DNA of 64,000 nucleotides, taken from Crotophaga sulcirostris (taxonomy: Eukaryota; Chordata; Aves; Cuculiformes; Crotophagidae). Made by a program: the position numbers and the translations under genes. Shown here piece after piece: positions 1-13,400 of the stretch. Below the pieces are notes generated by a model. It saw only the letters and a list, made by a program, of their open reading frames with translations, did not search any database and was not told the origin of the DNA. The DNA lies in assembly GCA_013397455.1 (NCBI GenBank), contig VYZB01000095.1, positions 358,077 through 422,076 of the forward strand, written 5' to 3'. Positions within the stretch are counted from its first letter, which is position 1. Each line of letters starts with the position of its first letter.

Positions 1-1303
1 TCTATAGGAAGTACTAAAAGAACAACGATACAAAACAAGTTTTGATGCTGATGCAAATTCAGTATTTCTGTTCTTCCCAGACTACCACTGGACTTAACAC
101 ACAGTCATCTCAACCATTTTCCCTTAATCCTACAAAGATCTGTAACAGAGTATATGAACCACAAAACTACCCCTTGCCCTCAGATCTGTGATTCTGTATG
201 GCAATGCTCCACTGGCACACACACTGGAAAAGTGTAGGAATTAAGATGGCCATATGTCAAATGCAGTTATTTTGAATAGGAGAAAAAAATAATTAATGGA
301 CTGGCTCAGTTTAAAAAAAAATAAAATAAGATTTAGTTCTAGAAAAAGAAACCGGCAAGGAGAGCAGGAGTTCAACACTAGGGTATGCCTCCTTTCTGTC
401 AAAATCCTAACATCACTGACAAGGGTTAAATTAAAACAATAGTTCTTCCCAACTGTAAATCATGCAGGGAAGCTGCCCAGATTTGCAACTACAAAATCAT
501 GATGAGCAGAAATTAGTCAAACAGAAGAGTAAGAACAATTGAAGGGAAGGCTTTAAAAACTTCCCTTAGGTGAGACAAATCATGCAAGTTAGCAGAAATC
601 CGTCCAATCTTTTTTAACAGGGCTTCAGTCAGGTAATTAGAGAACACAAAGAAAAAGAGAAGACAACAGGATTCCTGCTATACTTTTATCAAAAACTGAC
701 CCTGCTTCGAAATTAAAGCTTAAGACACATTTAGAACAGGGTCTAAACCAATTATAGTATCTAAACTACCGTAACAAAAGCTTCAATAATATGGTCTTCT
801 ACAACTGAAAAATCTCTTTATACACAAATACAGTATAAAGAAAAATACTTCAAAAGTTAACACTATGTGAACAAGTACAATGAACTATAGTTTTCCTCTG
901 AAGAACTTTTCACTAAAGCTTTACAAATAACAGTTTGACTATCCTATTTTATCAAGATACAAGATCTGGTAAAAGATTTTTTTTTAAGCATAAGACATTC
1001 ATAACATTTATTCTGTGTGGATTTTCTGGTGTGAATAATATAGTCGAATTTACAGTGCAATTGCCTGTGTTATCCACTTGCTAATAAATGACCTGCCTCA
1101 GGGGCTTCTTCCTGGTAAGGACACTAATTTCTTTTTCTCCTCTCCCCAGTTCCATTTTCACAAAACCACAAGATGTCCAGGAACGTTGGTATCTATCAGC
1201 TTTGGGTGAAATTGGCCATAGACTTAAAAAGCTGAAAAAAAACCCCAAGATCTACAAACAATGCAGCTTTAAAGGCATCACTTCCAATCTCTAAAAAACT
1301 TAC
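1..1303 (-). other. Part of SHQ1 intron after exon 9
   Basis: AT-rich, noncoding. I looked on the minus strand for the expected next exon (family stretch around CLLDIHKIF) and did not find it. No repeat or RNA gene was recognised. Confidence 0.7.
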
Positions 1304-1427
1304 CCAGTTGCAGTATCATGACTGTATCACTGAAGGCACGTAACACTAATCCAAAATGTCTGTGTAGGGGGTAGCACAGCACTCTTCTTCCAAAAGATAC
1401 CAGGACGTCATGAATGCTAGTGAAACT
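1304..1427 (-). CDS. SHQ1: SHQ1 coding exon 9
   Basis: 124 bases coding for [16 protein letters not shown], then [16 protein letters not shown] and SDTVMILQL plus one base of a glycine codon. The acceptor is GATACTCGCAG and the donor GTAAGT. It is the last SHQ1 exon visible. Confidence 0.94.
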
Positions 1428-4400
1428 CTGCGAGTATCAAGTGAAAAAACTGAATTAGTCAGCGTGCTTTTCAATACTTAGAAATAATTTCTATTTGTTT
1501 GTTTTCCTTTAAGGTAAAAAGTCATAGCAGCACAGAAAAAAGGACATATTTATACATTTTAAAACCCGTATTTTAATATATATTGAAAATTAAGATTTGA
1601 AATAGAAATAAGACACTGCACGCTTAGTTTGCATGGCAGGATAACAGAAGTCATATAAATTTTAGTGGTTTTGAATTAAAAAAAGAATGTAGAGAACATT
1701 AGAATAAAACATCTAACTAAAGACTTTGCCATTCTTTAGATTAAAGAAATAAATTACATCTGTCCCACATAATTATATATATTAAGGGGAAGCTATAAAA
1801 AGCCTTTTAAGAATCAAGAAAAATTAAAACCACATGATATTAACAAAATACATGTGTACATATAAGATCTTTGAAAATGATACATGACTCTGCCTTTCAT
1901 GAAAAGTACAGATATTCAAGACATGGATAAATGTATCTGTGCAGGGAAAGCAGTTCATTGCCCTCCTTTACGAGTGAGAAAGGCCTCCAATTTACCCAGG
2001 CCAGAGGCATTAATGAGTTATTAAAGACTTTAAGACACTGGTTTCCTTTCCAGTTTTCAGGATAAAGTATTCCATTAACAAATTCAAATAAAAATACTTA
2101 TTTCATCTTAAACGCTCAATTCATTAAAATTAACAAAAATGTTTTTCTGACAGCCAGTATTTTTTTGTGTTATATGACTACCTCCATCCATTTTTCATTT
2201 TAATGGATCACTGGTAAGCATTTAAATTATTTATGTTGTGTTATTTAATATTTAAAGTCTAAGGTGCGTACATGTCATCCACAGCAAAATGGCAGTAAGT
2301 TCAAACAAACCATAGCTGAGGCAATTTTGTTTACAGATTGATGAAAACACCCGCCTCTACATGGTTTGTATAACAGATATAGTTATTAACAGCTTGGTGC
2401 CAGGAGACTGAATTTTCTGGGTGTGAAATATACTGTTGGCACAGGCTGCGCCAAGAACTGCTACATTATAGGATAAGCACAGGCAGGAAACTCCTTCACT
2501 ATGTTAGGTTACGGATCTGAAAAAAATCCGAGAGTTAAGGCGATCACGGCATTTTCACTGACTCCTTTGTGACTTGCAACTCCAGAACATTCCACGGGAA
2601 ACAAATGAAAACAAACAGATCTAGAAAACCAATTGTCACAGAACAAGTTATTACTGAATATTCACCACTGCATTTGAAGGACAGAACCCAAAAATCCTGT
2701 CAGATATTTCATTTGTGATCCAGCAAACCGAGATTTGGCTCAGTAATTCCAGGAATTAGGACAGGACAGGAAAGGATTTCTAGCTTGCTGCCAGCAAAAG
2801 AAATAATGGATTACAGGCCAGGTTAAGTCCCTTACACTTCCAGCTCTGTAATAACTGCATTACACAGGCCTACGTGCTTTAAGTAAGCAGTCTGAATTTC
2901 CAAAGAAAATAATTCAGTTTGTTTCCTTTAGTTTACATTGGGTTCAAAGGGCTAGTGGCAACTAAACAAGGATGCGGCAATAACGCTGAGAAGAGAGCAG
3001 TGGGGAAAGCTCCACAGGTCCACTAACGACCTCCGCAAGAAACCTGAAATAGAAGTATTCAGTGATGGTCTAAAGGACCACATAATTATTAAAGCCTTAA
3101 TGAGACAACTATTTCACAACTATAGAAATCAGGTCTTTTTGCTACAAGAATATGGAATGCAGTTTCTCATGACAAGCAGGAAAAAACCAACCAACCAAAC
3201 CCTTTTGATTTGAATTCTAAGAGGTTTTCCTATTCAGTGGGTTTGCATTTACTTCTGGGCTTCCCAGTTACACTCTCCAGTGCACTCTGAAGCCACAACA
3301 GCAGAATGGAGGAAAAGTCAGAAGCCACCTGATTTGCAGCCAAGAAATGAGCGAACTAGAAATGCCAAATGATGAACTAGGAAGGCTGAAGAAAGACTGC
3401 AGTTAAAACCTCCAGAAGTGAACAATAAGCTGCTTTATTAAGGCCTGTCATCTTCAAAAGGTAATAAAACATGTATCTCAGGTAGGACTTAAAGGACAAA
3501 AGAACACTAAGAAATTATATTCGCTGCTTTTTATTTCCTTTTTATTTTAACATGCTTTAGCCAGTTAAATGGGATGATATCTACAACTTCTGACCAAGGA
3601 GCAAGAAAGCTACATTTTCTTGCTCTAAGCATAGGGTTGCACACACATACTGTGGACGTATGTGAGGAATAATTACAGTTACTTCCTAAATAAAGATCAA
3701 GATTTGTGAATCAATTTGCCCAGCACCCAGACAGAAAAGAGGTCATACTCCATCCTCTTGAGGCTACTCATAGTTGGGAGCCCAAAATTCACAATCAATT
3801 TCTTGTATGTCCTCTTTTTAATGAATGCTACATTTAACTCATCTTCAATACTGAAAGAGTAAGCTTTCCACAAATTGAACATAAAATACCAAAAACAAAT
3901 AATACAGCAAAGACATAATGTAAAACTTAAGTTATAACTGACCTCCAGCCAGCACAACGTTGCACTCAGTTTCCTGATGTTCCAAGATGATTCAACCTGA
4001 TTTTAAGAGGAGACCATAAAACAAGTATTATCTAATTCAAGACTGCTGGCAAATTATTTAAGATAACATTCTGGCAGCAATTTAAGAATCTTTGTGAATA
4101 CGGAGCAGTAATTCTATTACGTGCACTGAAATGGCCACAGAACAGCATTAAAAATTATATTGCAATGTACATGCTAAATAACTGAATTGGTTTCCATATT
4201 GGGAATATCTAGCCCATGCACAAAGCCTTTAAAACACAACAGCAGTCACAGAAAAATTGTGTTTTACAGGAATACAGTCCCTTTTCACCAAGTAACGGAA
4301 ACTTGAACCAACAAACCTCTAGCTAAATGCCTTGTTTCATGAAAACAGCTCAAGACTTTTGGCTTTCAGAGAGGGTCCTAAAGCCAGCAGTACATGCAAA

Positions 4401-7400
4401 ATGTCATTATTCTTAAACTGTGACAGATTCACAGTATTTGTGTGGTAGTATGGTCTGGTGGGATGATTAGGAAAAAAATCCAGGAAGCCTTAATCCATAA
4501 CCCTGGCTCTAGTAAAGACTTGTGTGGCCTGAATGTCTTGGTTTTCCTAATAAAAAGGGAAAAAAAAAAGTGGGAGGGGAGGGAACCACGGTGTGTTTTC
4601 CACATATATCAGACAGTTATTGCAAAGATCAATAAAGAATTGTACATTTGTGTTCCTCATGCATTTGCAGTTTTGTGCAACACTAACATGCAATGTAACA
4701 ACCATCCTAGATTATTCTCATGAGTAAGCAAGTCTGGACACTTCTGCCTGCCATTCAGAATTCCTGCCCTGTAATTCAAGACAGAATAGTTTTGATTATA
4801 TGTTCTAGTATTTTAATTAGAAGTATTCAGAAAATACCTCATTTGCTAATATCAACAGAGGAGACGCTAGACGCAAAGTTGTATCTGGGAAGCAAGTCCA
4901 TTTCAAAAAGGCAAGCTACCCACACAACAGCATGGAATCCACTCAAAACTTAAGCTGTTTTCTTAATGCTTTATATCCTGTAAAAAGCCTAGGATACAAA
5001 ATAAAAAAAAGCTGGCTGCTGCTTGTGCAAGACATGTGCAAACACCAGAATCCTGCAAACAGAAACATGCCTCCCTACTTCTTCTCCAGTGTTTGAATAC
5101 TAGAAAAAAAACTCTGCACTAGGAGGTTTTTATTTTTTAAAACATGTCAATTCTAAAATTTAAAATGCCTCACTCTGGTTTCTAGAATCCCTCAGGAAAC
5201 ATCTTCCATACTCAGTGCATAAGTTTCAAAACAAAAAACATCCCAAAAGATCAGTTTTGTTAAAAGCATATAATGGTAGCCTATATAAAACACTAAACGG
5301 TTTTAGTCCTACAGACTCCATGGTTTCCCACGTTTTTTCAGAACCTGAATCAGTAGTGGTATTATTATAGACAAACATGCCTATTACGGAACCCACCAAA
5401 AAAAACAGAAGGAAGAATCATCACTATTAAAAGAACAATTCTTTTGTGAAATTTGCATTTACAAAAATCAAAACATATCACAGCACAAAACATACCAGAA
5501 ACAAACAGAATTGTCTGGAGCCTCTTGGATCTCCACTTCCTTCCTACAGTTAAAATGCTGCTTCACAAGAATAGAAGTATTTAGAAATCATATTAATCCT
5601 TAAAGGCGTCCCAACAACTCAATCTAGAGATACAGTGTCTTTCATTTTAACTTACTCAATTATATATTTTTAATGGTTGGAAGAAAGCTCACTTGAAGAG
5701 GCAGGTTTCCTAAACGGCAGTACAGGGTGCAGTACTTGGGTCCTAAAACATACTAATCTTTTTTTTTTTCTTTTGTAACTTACATTTTTGTCTCCTTCAT
5801 TGACACAGATTTCATAGCAATATGCCAGAAGGATATCAATTAAACCAAGATATACGTGATGACGGCTTCTTTTATCCAGAAGATAAGATTTATTTGTGAA
5901 CTTTCTCAGCTGCTCTCTCTCTTCTTCAGAGAAGACGACTATAAAAAAGTAAAAGGATAATTGATTAAGAATTTAAAGCTGGTACATTCATTTTAATAGG
6001 GGGTAATATTACTTCGACAGCCTCTTTAAAAAGAAGCACGTTACTAATCACCAGTCACTCATCACTCAAGAAAAAGCCTAAATCATCCTTACTTTCATTT
6101 TTAACTTCTATTAAACTCTGATATAATCCTTTCAAAGTCAAGTTCCAACCCTGTCAAGTACTGCATGTACACACTTGCAATTTTGAAACCCTCTGGAAGT
6201 GCCAAGGATTTCTCTGGATGCCTGAGTATCTTATACAGAAATAAATGCACAATTAGGATCAGAGTCAACCGGAGTCTCTTGAAGTTTCATCCCACGTTCT
6301 ATGGGATAAAAACAAGTAAACAGGACAACAAAACCAAATACATTTTCTTATTGTAAAAAAGAGTAAGAACTAAAGAAAAGGAAGAGAAAAAAAAGGAAAG
6401 GTACAATTCTGTATTTCTAGGCTTCATCAATTTTGACTCATGACTTAGGCATCATACAGGAGCTTCATGTATGCTGTCTGACTACATCTTGCCATTGTCT
6501 GAGACAGATCAAAGAAAAATCAAAATCCTATCCCCACTAACCTTGCTATGAAAGCTGCATCTCCTTCTAAAGAGCTATGGTGTCCACCAACATTAACCAT
6601 CATATTTTGCTTATCTTCAGTGTACCACATTTAGTTAAAAACCACTTATACTGAGCCAACCCAAAGAATTGTCTCACTCAGTACTTTCTCTTTGGGATGC
6701 ACAAGGAAGACAACAACGTAGCAATGTGACAATACATCAAAGTATTTTTCTAGTGGTATAGACATAGATAGGTTGGATATTGAATGGTAACTCTTCCTAA
6801 GGGTACTTAGAACACTTCAGAAAGGAAGGCAGAATTGCCTTGAAATAACAGTAGAGATCAAGTAGATAACTAAGAAGCCACCTCTATACAAACTCAAAGT
6901 AAATCAAGAAGCCATTTAGTACAATTCAAACAGCCAGAAGCCAGAGCTAAGAGATTTTCATCCAGGTTGCATGGAGCACAGGCATTCCATGTCAACAGGC
7001 TCTGATTCACTGCACTGGACAGATGTAGCGAGCACAGTTTGATCACACCACAGAAGAATGTGACAGACACAAGGTGACTTGACAGGAGAAAGCAGTGTTA
7101 GTAGCTTGACAGCTAATGCTTTGTTGCACAAAGGAAGCCTCCCCTCCATGATTTGTTCAAGCACCAGTAAACCACAGCCTGAGTTTAAAATACCCCTCAC
7201 TGAAAGACACCTCCTGGAGGACAGGAACAAGACTAATGCAGCACTCATTACAATTTCAAAATAAACCCTAAATGCCAGGGGTAGATACATGATGTACCCC
7301 TTAACTCTACAATTTTAATTATTTACTCCAGAGGAAGACTAAAACCTTACCATTATGAAAATCTCTCTTTTTCTTTTACCTCCCCATTTTTTCAGTTCCT

Positions 7401-10400
7401 ATGTTCTGGCAGACTTAGCTAGGGGCAAGATCTACAAACTTAAAAATGCAAAACAACTAATCATTAACGCACTAAGATAAGGACATGATACTGGCTAAGC
7501 ATTAATATGTTCATCATGCTAATAAAGCATCTGAAGAGTCCTTGCCCATTTCTCTATCACAAGGATGATGATTGCAAATGTGCTTATAGATGTTTCTCCT
7601 CATCATCGTTTTACACAATCCACATTCTCAGGGATACACTCCATCTATAAGACATGTGGTTGTCTTTATTCCAGGAGGTTTCTACAAGCTTTCTAATTTT
7701 ATGACATCTTTTAAAACAAACATTTGTGATGCCAAAGGCACATACATATGCACACACCTTATCTTGAGACATAAAATTACGAATTAGGAGAAATATGTTT
7801 GAATGTTTCTTCTTTATGAACTTTTTTAATGTTTCCATCAGCTTCATAACCATGAAATACTTGATTTAAATTCCTATGGAAGTTTCTTGATGAGCTAAAC
7901 ATTCCTCTGGAGTCAAGCCAGTCTCCATTTATTTACAAGCTCCCACAAAAACAAATTCCAGATTTTATATCATCTTGAGAAAGCCAATCTCTTCCACTCA
8001 CTATGATCTAGTACAAAGTGACAATTTAGCAAGACTATGGCAGTTCTAACTCTGATTTTCTGTTAATGCAATGCAATTTAGATTTAATCCTTAAATCACA
8101 AGTATATACAATGTAGTATCTATGTATTCTATTAGCAAATTTCTTTGCTAGTTCTTAAATTGCACTGATTCTTTAGTAAGTCACTACTATCATTCATATT
8201 AAAATTACCCATAAAACCATATGTGCAATGTTGTAGCACATTTGAAAAGAAATAGTTTCTGAAAAACATAACATAAAACTACTTTGTAAGTTGCTACAGT
8301 AGGGTGGGATTAATGAGGTATCACAGCAGGTGTTTACAGTTAGAAGAAAGTCCAATTGGAAAGAAAAAAGGCATTTCCTATCTCAGCTAGCTTTCATTAG
8401 AAACCCCCTCCTGGAGTACAACACAATTTACCTTAAAATCATGTGCAAGTGGTACTTTGACCCTGAAGAGAAGCACAAAAGAGGAGAGGTGAAACTGAAG
8501 CTAAAGAAGAAAAAAAAACAGCCAGAAGATTGTTAGTGAAGACTACTAAAGCTTAAAATCACTCTTGACTATTACAGGGGTAAAGAAGTTTGTAACAAAG
8601 ATAAATAATTCCTCCAAAGCATCCAAGAATTCAGAATCACAGAAGAATACCTGTTCTGATGGAGGAAAAACAATTATCTGAGGACTCTCATATTTCCAGA
8701 TCCACCTCACTGTGCACCCTGCAGCTGGCAGTCAAGATACACACAGGTATCAGGAATGCTGCTCTTCTTCAGGTTCATTACATTCAGCACTGGATCCACT
8801 ACTGAGAAGCCACTCCTCCTCATCTGTGGCCACAACTTGAAGCCTGTTTTTGTCTCATAGCGATCAGAATTAACTGATGAGATTCTTATCACCAGAGATA
8901 AACAGTCCAACACTGAGAGTAAACAAATTGCCTTTTAATGTTTTACTAACAAGTATTTGTTAGATTCCCTAAAATCCACATTCTAGAAGAAAAACAGGTT
9001 AACATGAACCATACTTCCCTTGTAAATTGAAAGCAAAAAAATTCCTAGTGAATTTCATGAAACACAGGAGACAAAAGTTTGTTTTCTCTAAGCTGCAAAC
9101 TTTCTGAAGCATCATAACAAACAGAGAAAATGCAAGCCTACCAGACAACAGCAAACACCTAGACCAGACAATTCCCAAAGGCAAATGTTACAAGATGTTC
9201 ATTAACCCACTGCAAAGCACCAGGTGTTCTAAATAAAATCTCTCCCTCTGGAGAAAATACTTCAATTGTACAAACAAATACCTATCCATTCCTCAAAGTT
9301 TCTGAATAATAAATAATCCAGGCCTGAAACTCATCATTAACAAAGCCACCACCCAATTTGCTTTCCTATTTAAAAAATACAAATATAGAATATAAGATCA
9401 ACAGAACAAGTAAAACAGTAATCACATTTTCCGCTATATTAAGCCTGTATTTTGTACACTTGCATTACCAATGTTTCAGCTATCAATACCTGCACTACTA
9501 GTATTAATCTAATGAAGCAGCATCTGCTGCTACTTATCAACTACTAAATTTGCAAGATTTCCTTAAGTTCAATCTTAAAATGTTTTGCACATTTGTCAGT
9601 GACAAAATCATGTTGCTTCTCGCTGCAATATAATTGTATATCAATATATGCATGTCTAAAGGAGTCAGACAAATTAATCTCACACACAGTTATTGTTTGA
9701 CACTACAGATGGCCCTTACTTTTTAATTATCTCTACTTATTTTAAACTTATTTTAACCTCATGTTAAAATAAACATCTTTCAAATGGCTCTTCAGTACCT
9801 AACTGTCAATGAAGCACGGTTCAATCTCTAAAGGGGAGGATGAGGTCTGACAACTAGAGGGTGTTTTGTTACGGACTTACTGGTATTTTACATTACAGGT
9901 CACATCACTTAAATCAAGACAGTGTAAGATCTATATCTCAGGACTATTGTGACACTTATGGTTCTAAATGCGTTAGGTGTACTTCAATAAAATGTGCTAT
10001 CTAGACAGAGAGCTGACTCAGTGGTCAGACTCAGAAAATTACAGATATGTACAGGTCAGAAAGGATCTCTCATAATCAGCTGGTCCAGCCTTCTGGTGGA
10101 TGCAGAGCTTTAGCTTGCACTCCTGTCAAGTCAAGTCTTAAATTCCACAGCTATCTCAAAGTAAAATAACTCAGCAGAACTGACTCCCCCTCTTTTTTTT
10201 TTTGAGTTAGCGTAAATATTATGCTACAGTATTAGGTTCTTTTAAATGTGTGCTTCTATCCCTGTAAGTTAAGGAATCAGCAACACCAGAGGAAGGAGGA
10301 GATTAGTAATCAGAGAGCAGATTAGTCAGAAATAAGGTTAGCTATTGATTTTAATCAGTAGCAAACAAGCTTTTCCTTTTCACGCTCTTCCTAAGACATG

Positions 10401-13400
10401 AAAAGAAGAAAAGCAGCACTACTCTGGCTAGTAAGACACCAAAAGGCTTTGCTCAGGATCAGCCTTTTCCCCTGTGCTGGATGCCACCTTAAAAAATACT
10501 TGATAATAATACTGTAAACTTAAGAAACTGAACTAATGAAGCTGATTTTCTGTCGATTCACCTCTTGTGCTTGAATTTGCTGGTATCTGATAAGGTATGA
10601 GAGGTTACGGAAACTTTCCACAGTGCTGACACGCTGGTAAACATCTCTATCCTGTATGGACTCTACAACATCTAAAAACACGGCATTGAAGATGTAATAA
10701 AAGTAGTCTTTCCCAGTATGCAGAGTCAGTTTTGCAGAACTTACATGAAGTGGCTATTTCTGAGATCCCCTAAAGCTCTGTCAAGGCGACTCTGATTAGA
10801 CAAGCCTCAGTCCTTCAGGAAGTGAATAAAAAGTTCTAAAAACACAAAGCTGTCTTCCCTCTGCACACCTGTACTTGCTCTAAACTATGATCAGTCAAGC
10901 CTGGTTTGTTCACTCCTTTCCTTTACAATTCTTCCATTTAAACATTAGCTCCTTAACAAATATCTCTTCTTCCACGTCAAGCTTCTACCTTTCTCTAATT
11001 CTCAAACCAACATGTACAGCAGATTTCCTCGATATCACTTCTGATCTTCTTCCACCAGGCAGTCTCCATAAAGTCACTGGACTTGGACAGTCTTTGCTGG
11101 ATCTCACAATATCCTTTCTACTATTTTTTGTCAATATTTTTCAACAAATCTGCAGTTTCCATAAACCACATCAAAACCATGTATCATTCTTTCTTCCATG
11201 TCTTGCTGTTCTTGCCTTTTAAATTCTGAAATATTTTACAAAAGAGACCTATTATTTACATGTTAAGATTTTTGCAGAAATAAACAGTACGCTTTCCTCA
11301 CATGAAGAATACTTGCTCTACGACAGAACAGTGCCAGGAAGGCACACATGCTGCAAACGCCTTGAAGACTGAGTAGAAGAAGAGAGAACAATTGCAGAAA
11401 TCTGATAAAAAAGAAAAGTGATTAATCTTAAACCTGTGAATCTACCAGTACTGGTATACAGTTAAGTAGAGCGCTGTTGAAAGTTGGATCTTTAAAATGA
11501 AATTGTTTCTCATTCTATGAAGAGATCAGAAAGAGAGAATGGTCACTGTTAAGCATGATAGGTTACTATAATCAAAACAAATTATCCCTGAAGCATATAA
11601 ATGTTATATTAAATACATCTGTCAGCCTGAGCCTTTGAAGATTATTGCGTTGCCTAAAAAAAGAGTTTTTACAGGTGTGCAATTGGAAGCAGAATAAAAA
11701 TGAACTTTTAACTGAATTGAATGTGACTGTTACAAAACACAAAACCTTTCATCTGGGATCTATAGAAGCAAGACATTAACGTAAACTTTAACCACAGCAG
11801 AAAGCAAGCTTTCCAAAAGTTTTATTCCTGCATGGGAAAGGCTGTGTAATTAGTTAGGCTTTATGGAGGTAATACTTGACTTGCATTAGACATTGTAAGC
11901 ATGAACAAAATCTGAGCCTTCCAACTTTAGAAAATGCCCACTCCAAAAACGGTATTTTGCTACAAACATGATGGTGAAACCTGCTCTCTAGTCATTGTGG
12001 TTCCTCAGCCACACTTCAAAGGCAATGATCTTAGCTGCCTGGTGGCTAACAAGCCTAGGGGGGGGAAGTAAACAAACAAAAACCCACAAAGGGCAAGAAA
12101 AGAGTCATTGCAATACACAGTAAAATGTAAAAAAAGGATAAAAGACAGACACAGGACAATAAAAAGACATTAAAAAAACACCGAAATACACACACCATGC
12201 ACACAAGCTAGAGGAAAAGTAAAAACATTAAATAAAAACAGATTCAAGATCAGGACAGAAGAGAGATGGAGGCTTCAAATGCTAATGAGAAGAGCTGATC
12301 CAAAATGAAAAAAAAAAATGGTAATGAGACTTTAAAAAAACCTGATTGTGTAAAAACAGAAGAGAAAATAACCAGGGATGAAAGTAAGAGCAGCAATCAA
12401 CCAAGTAAAATCTTTGGTTAATTGTAATACCATGCAAAAAAAGAAGCAATCTATATTTCTAATTACTCCTTGCAGCCAAACACATTATAAAGACAAAAGT
12501 AATCAAGTTTTTGGTTCTAAGAAACCAATCAATATAATAACAAAAAAGACACCACTATAAACGAGGAAAAGGAAGAAACAAAAAAAAATACCTCTTTGCT
12601 CAGTGCTTGTGAATAAGAAAATAGACTTGTAATGAACCTGCTCATTTTTACGTTACTTTCCCACACTAAGTTCATTTATCCACATACTCAGTTGAGAAGT
12701 CAGTTCCCAATGGCATCCCTGACTCCAAAGACTGTGTAGGTGGGAACTGTCCTAATGGCAGCAGTAACAGAGCACAAAATACAGGGAGATTCTAAAGGTA
12801 TCAGGTGTCAAATTCTAGTGCCAGGACGCCAGTATTGTGGTAGCCTGTACTGTAATGCCCTGTCAATTTTAACATTACCAGTCCTACAAATACTCACTAT
12901 TTCATGCGTGAGGGTAGCAGACTTCCCCAGTACAAGATACTGCACAGCTGACCAAACGTAACTGCCATCTCTCTCAGTTTCTATGTTCTTGGGTAACTGC
13001 TCTGGACAGCCCGTGTTTAATTAAAAACCTGACCTTCCTTCACAGAGGACAGAGTGATGTTTCTGCAAGCTGGCCATGGCAGCATGTCTACCAGGAGTTG
13101 TACTGGTTTTAAACACCCCAATATTAGAAGTCTCTTTATAAGCTGTATCCTTGAAAGTACCTCACCTCATCAGGGAAGAAGATGGAAATTATCTTATTTT
13201 AGAGGCTTTCCTTAACACAAGGCATCAGTTTGTATCTTGGGAAGAGTAAGAAATGTGGGTATTCCCCACTTCCAAAAGCAATAAAAAGAAACTGCACGAA
13301 GGTTTAAATTCCTCCCCCTTTATGCCCTTAAACAGGCTGAGAAGTGAACAGGGCACATTTATATCTGATGATTACAAAACAATACTTTGACCTCACACCT

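Noticed and set aside
6958..7290. Overlapping frames on both strands in SHQ1 intron 6 (110 and 61 codons)
   Set aside because: No recognisable family and no splice signals that fit. The plus-strand frame begins at a TTG.
8750..8854. Acidic minus-strand frame ending in EPEEEQHS, resembling the acidic tail of SHQ1
   Set aside because: Only 34 codons, and it lies in intron 6 upstream of exons 7-9, so it cannot be the SHQ1 C-terminus. No good acceptor.
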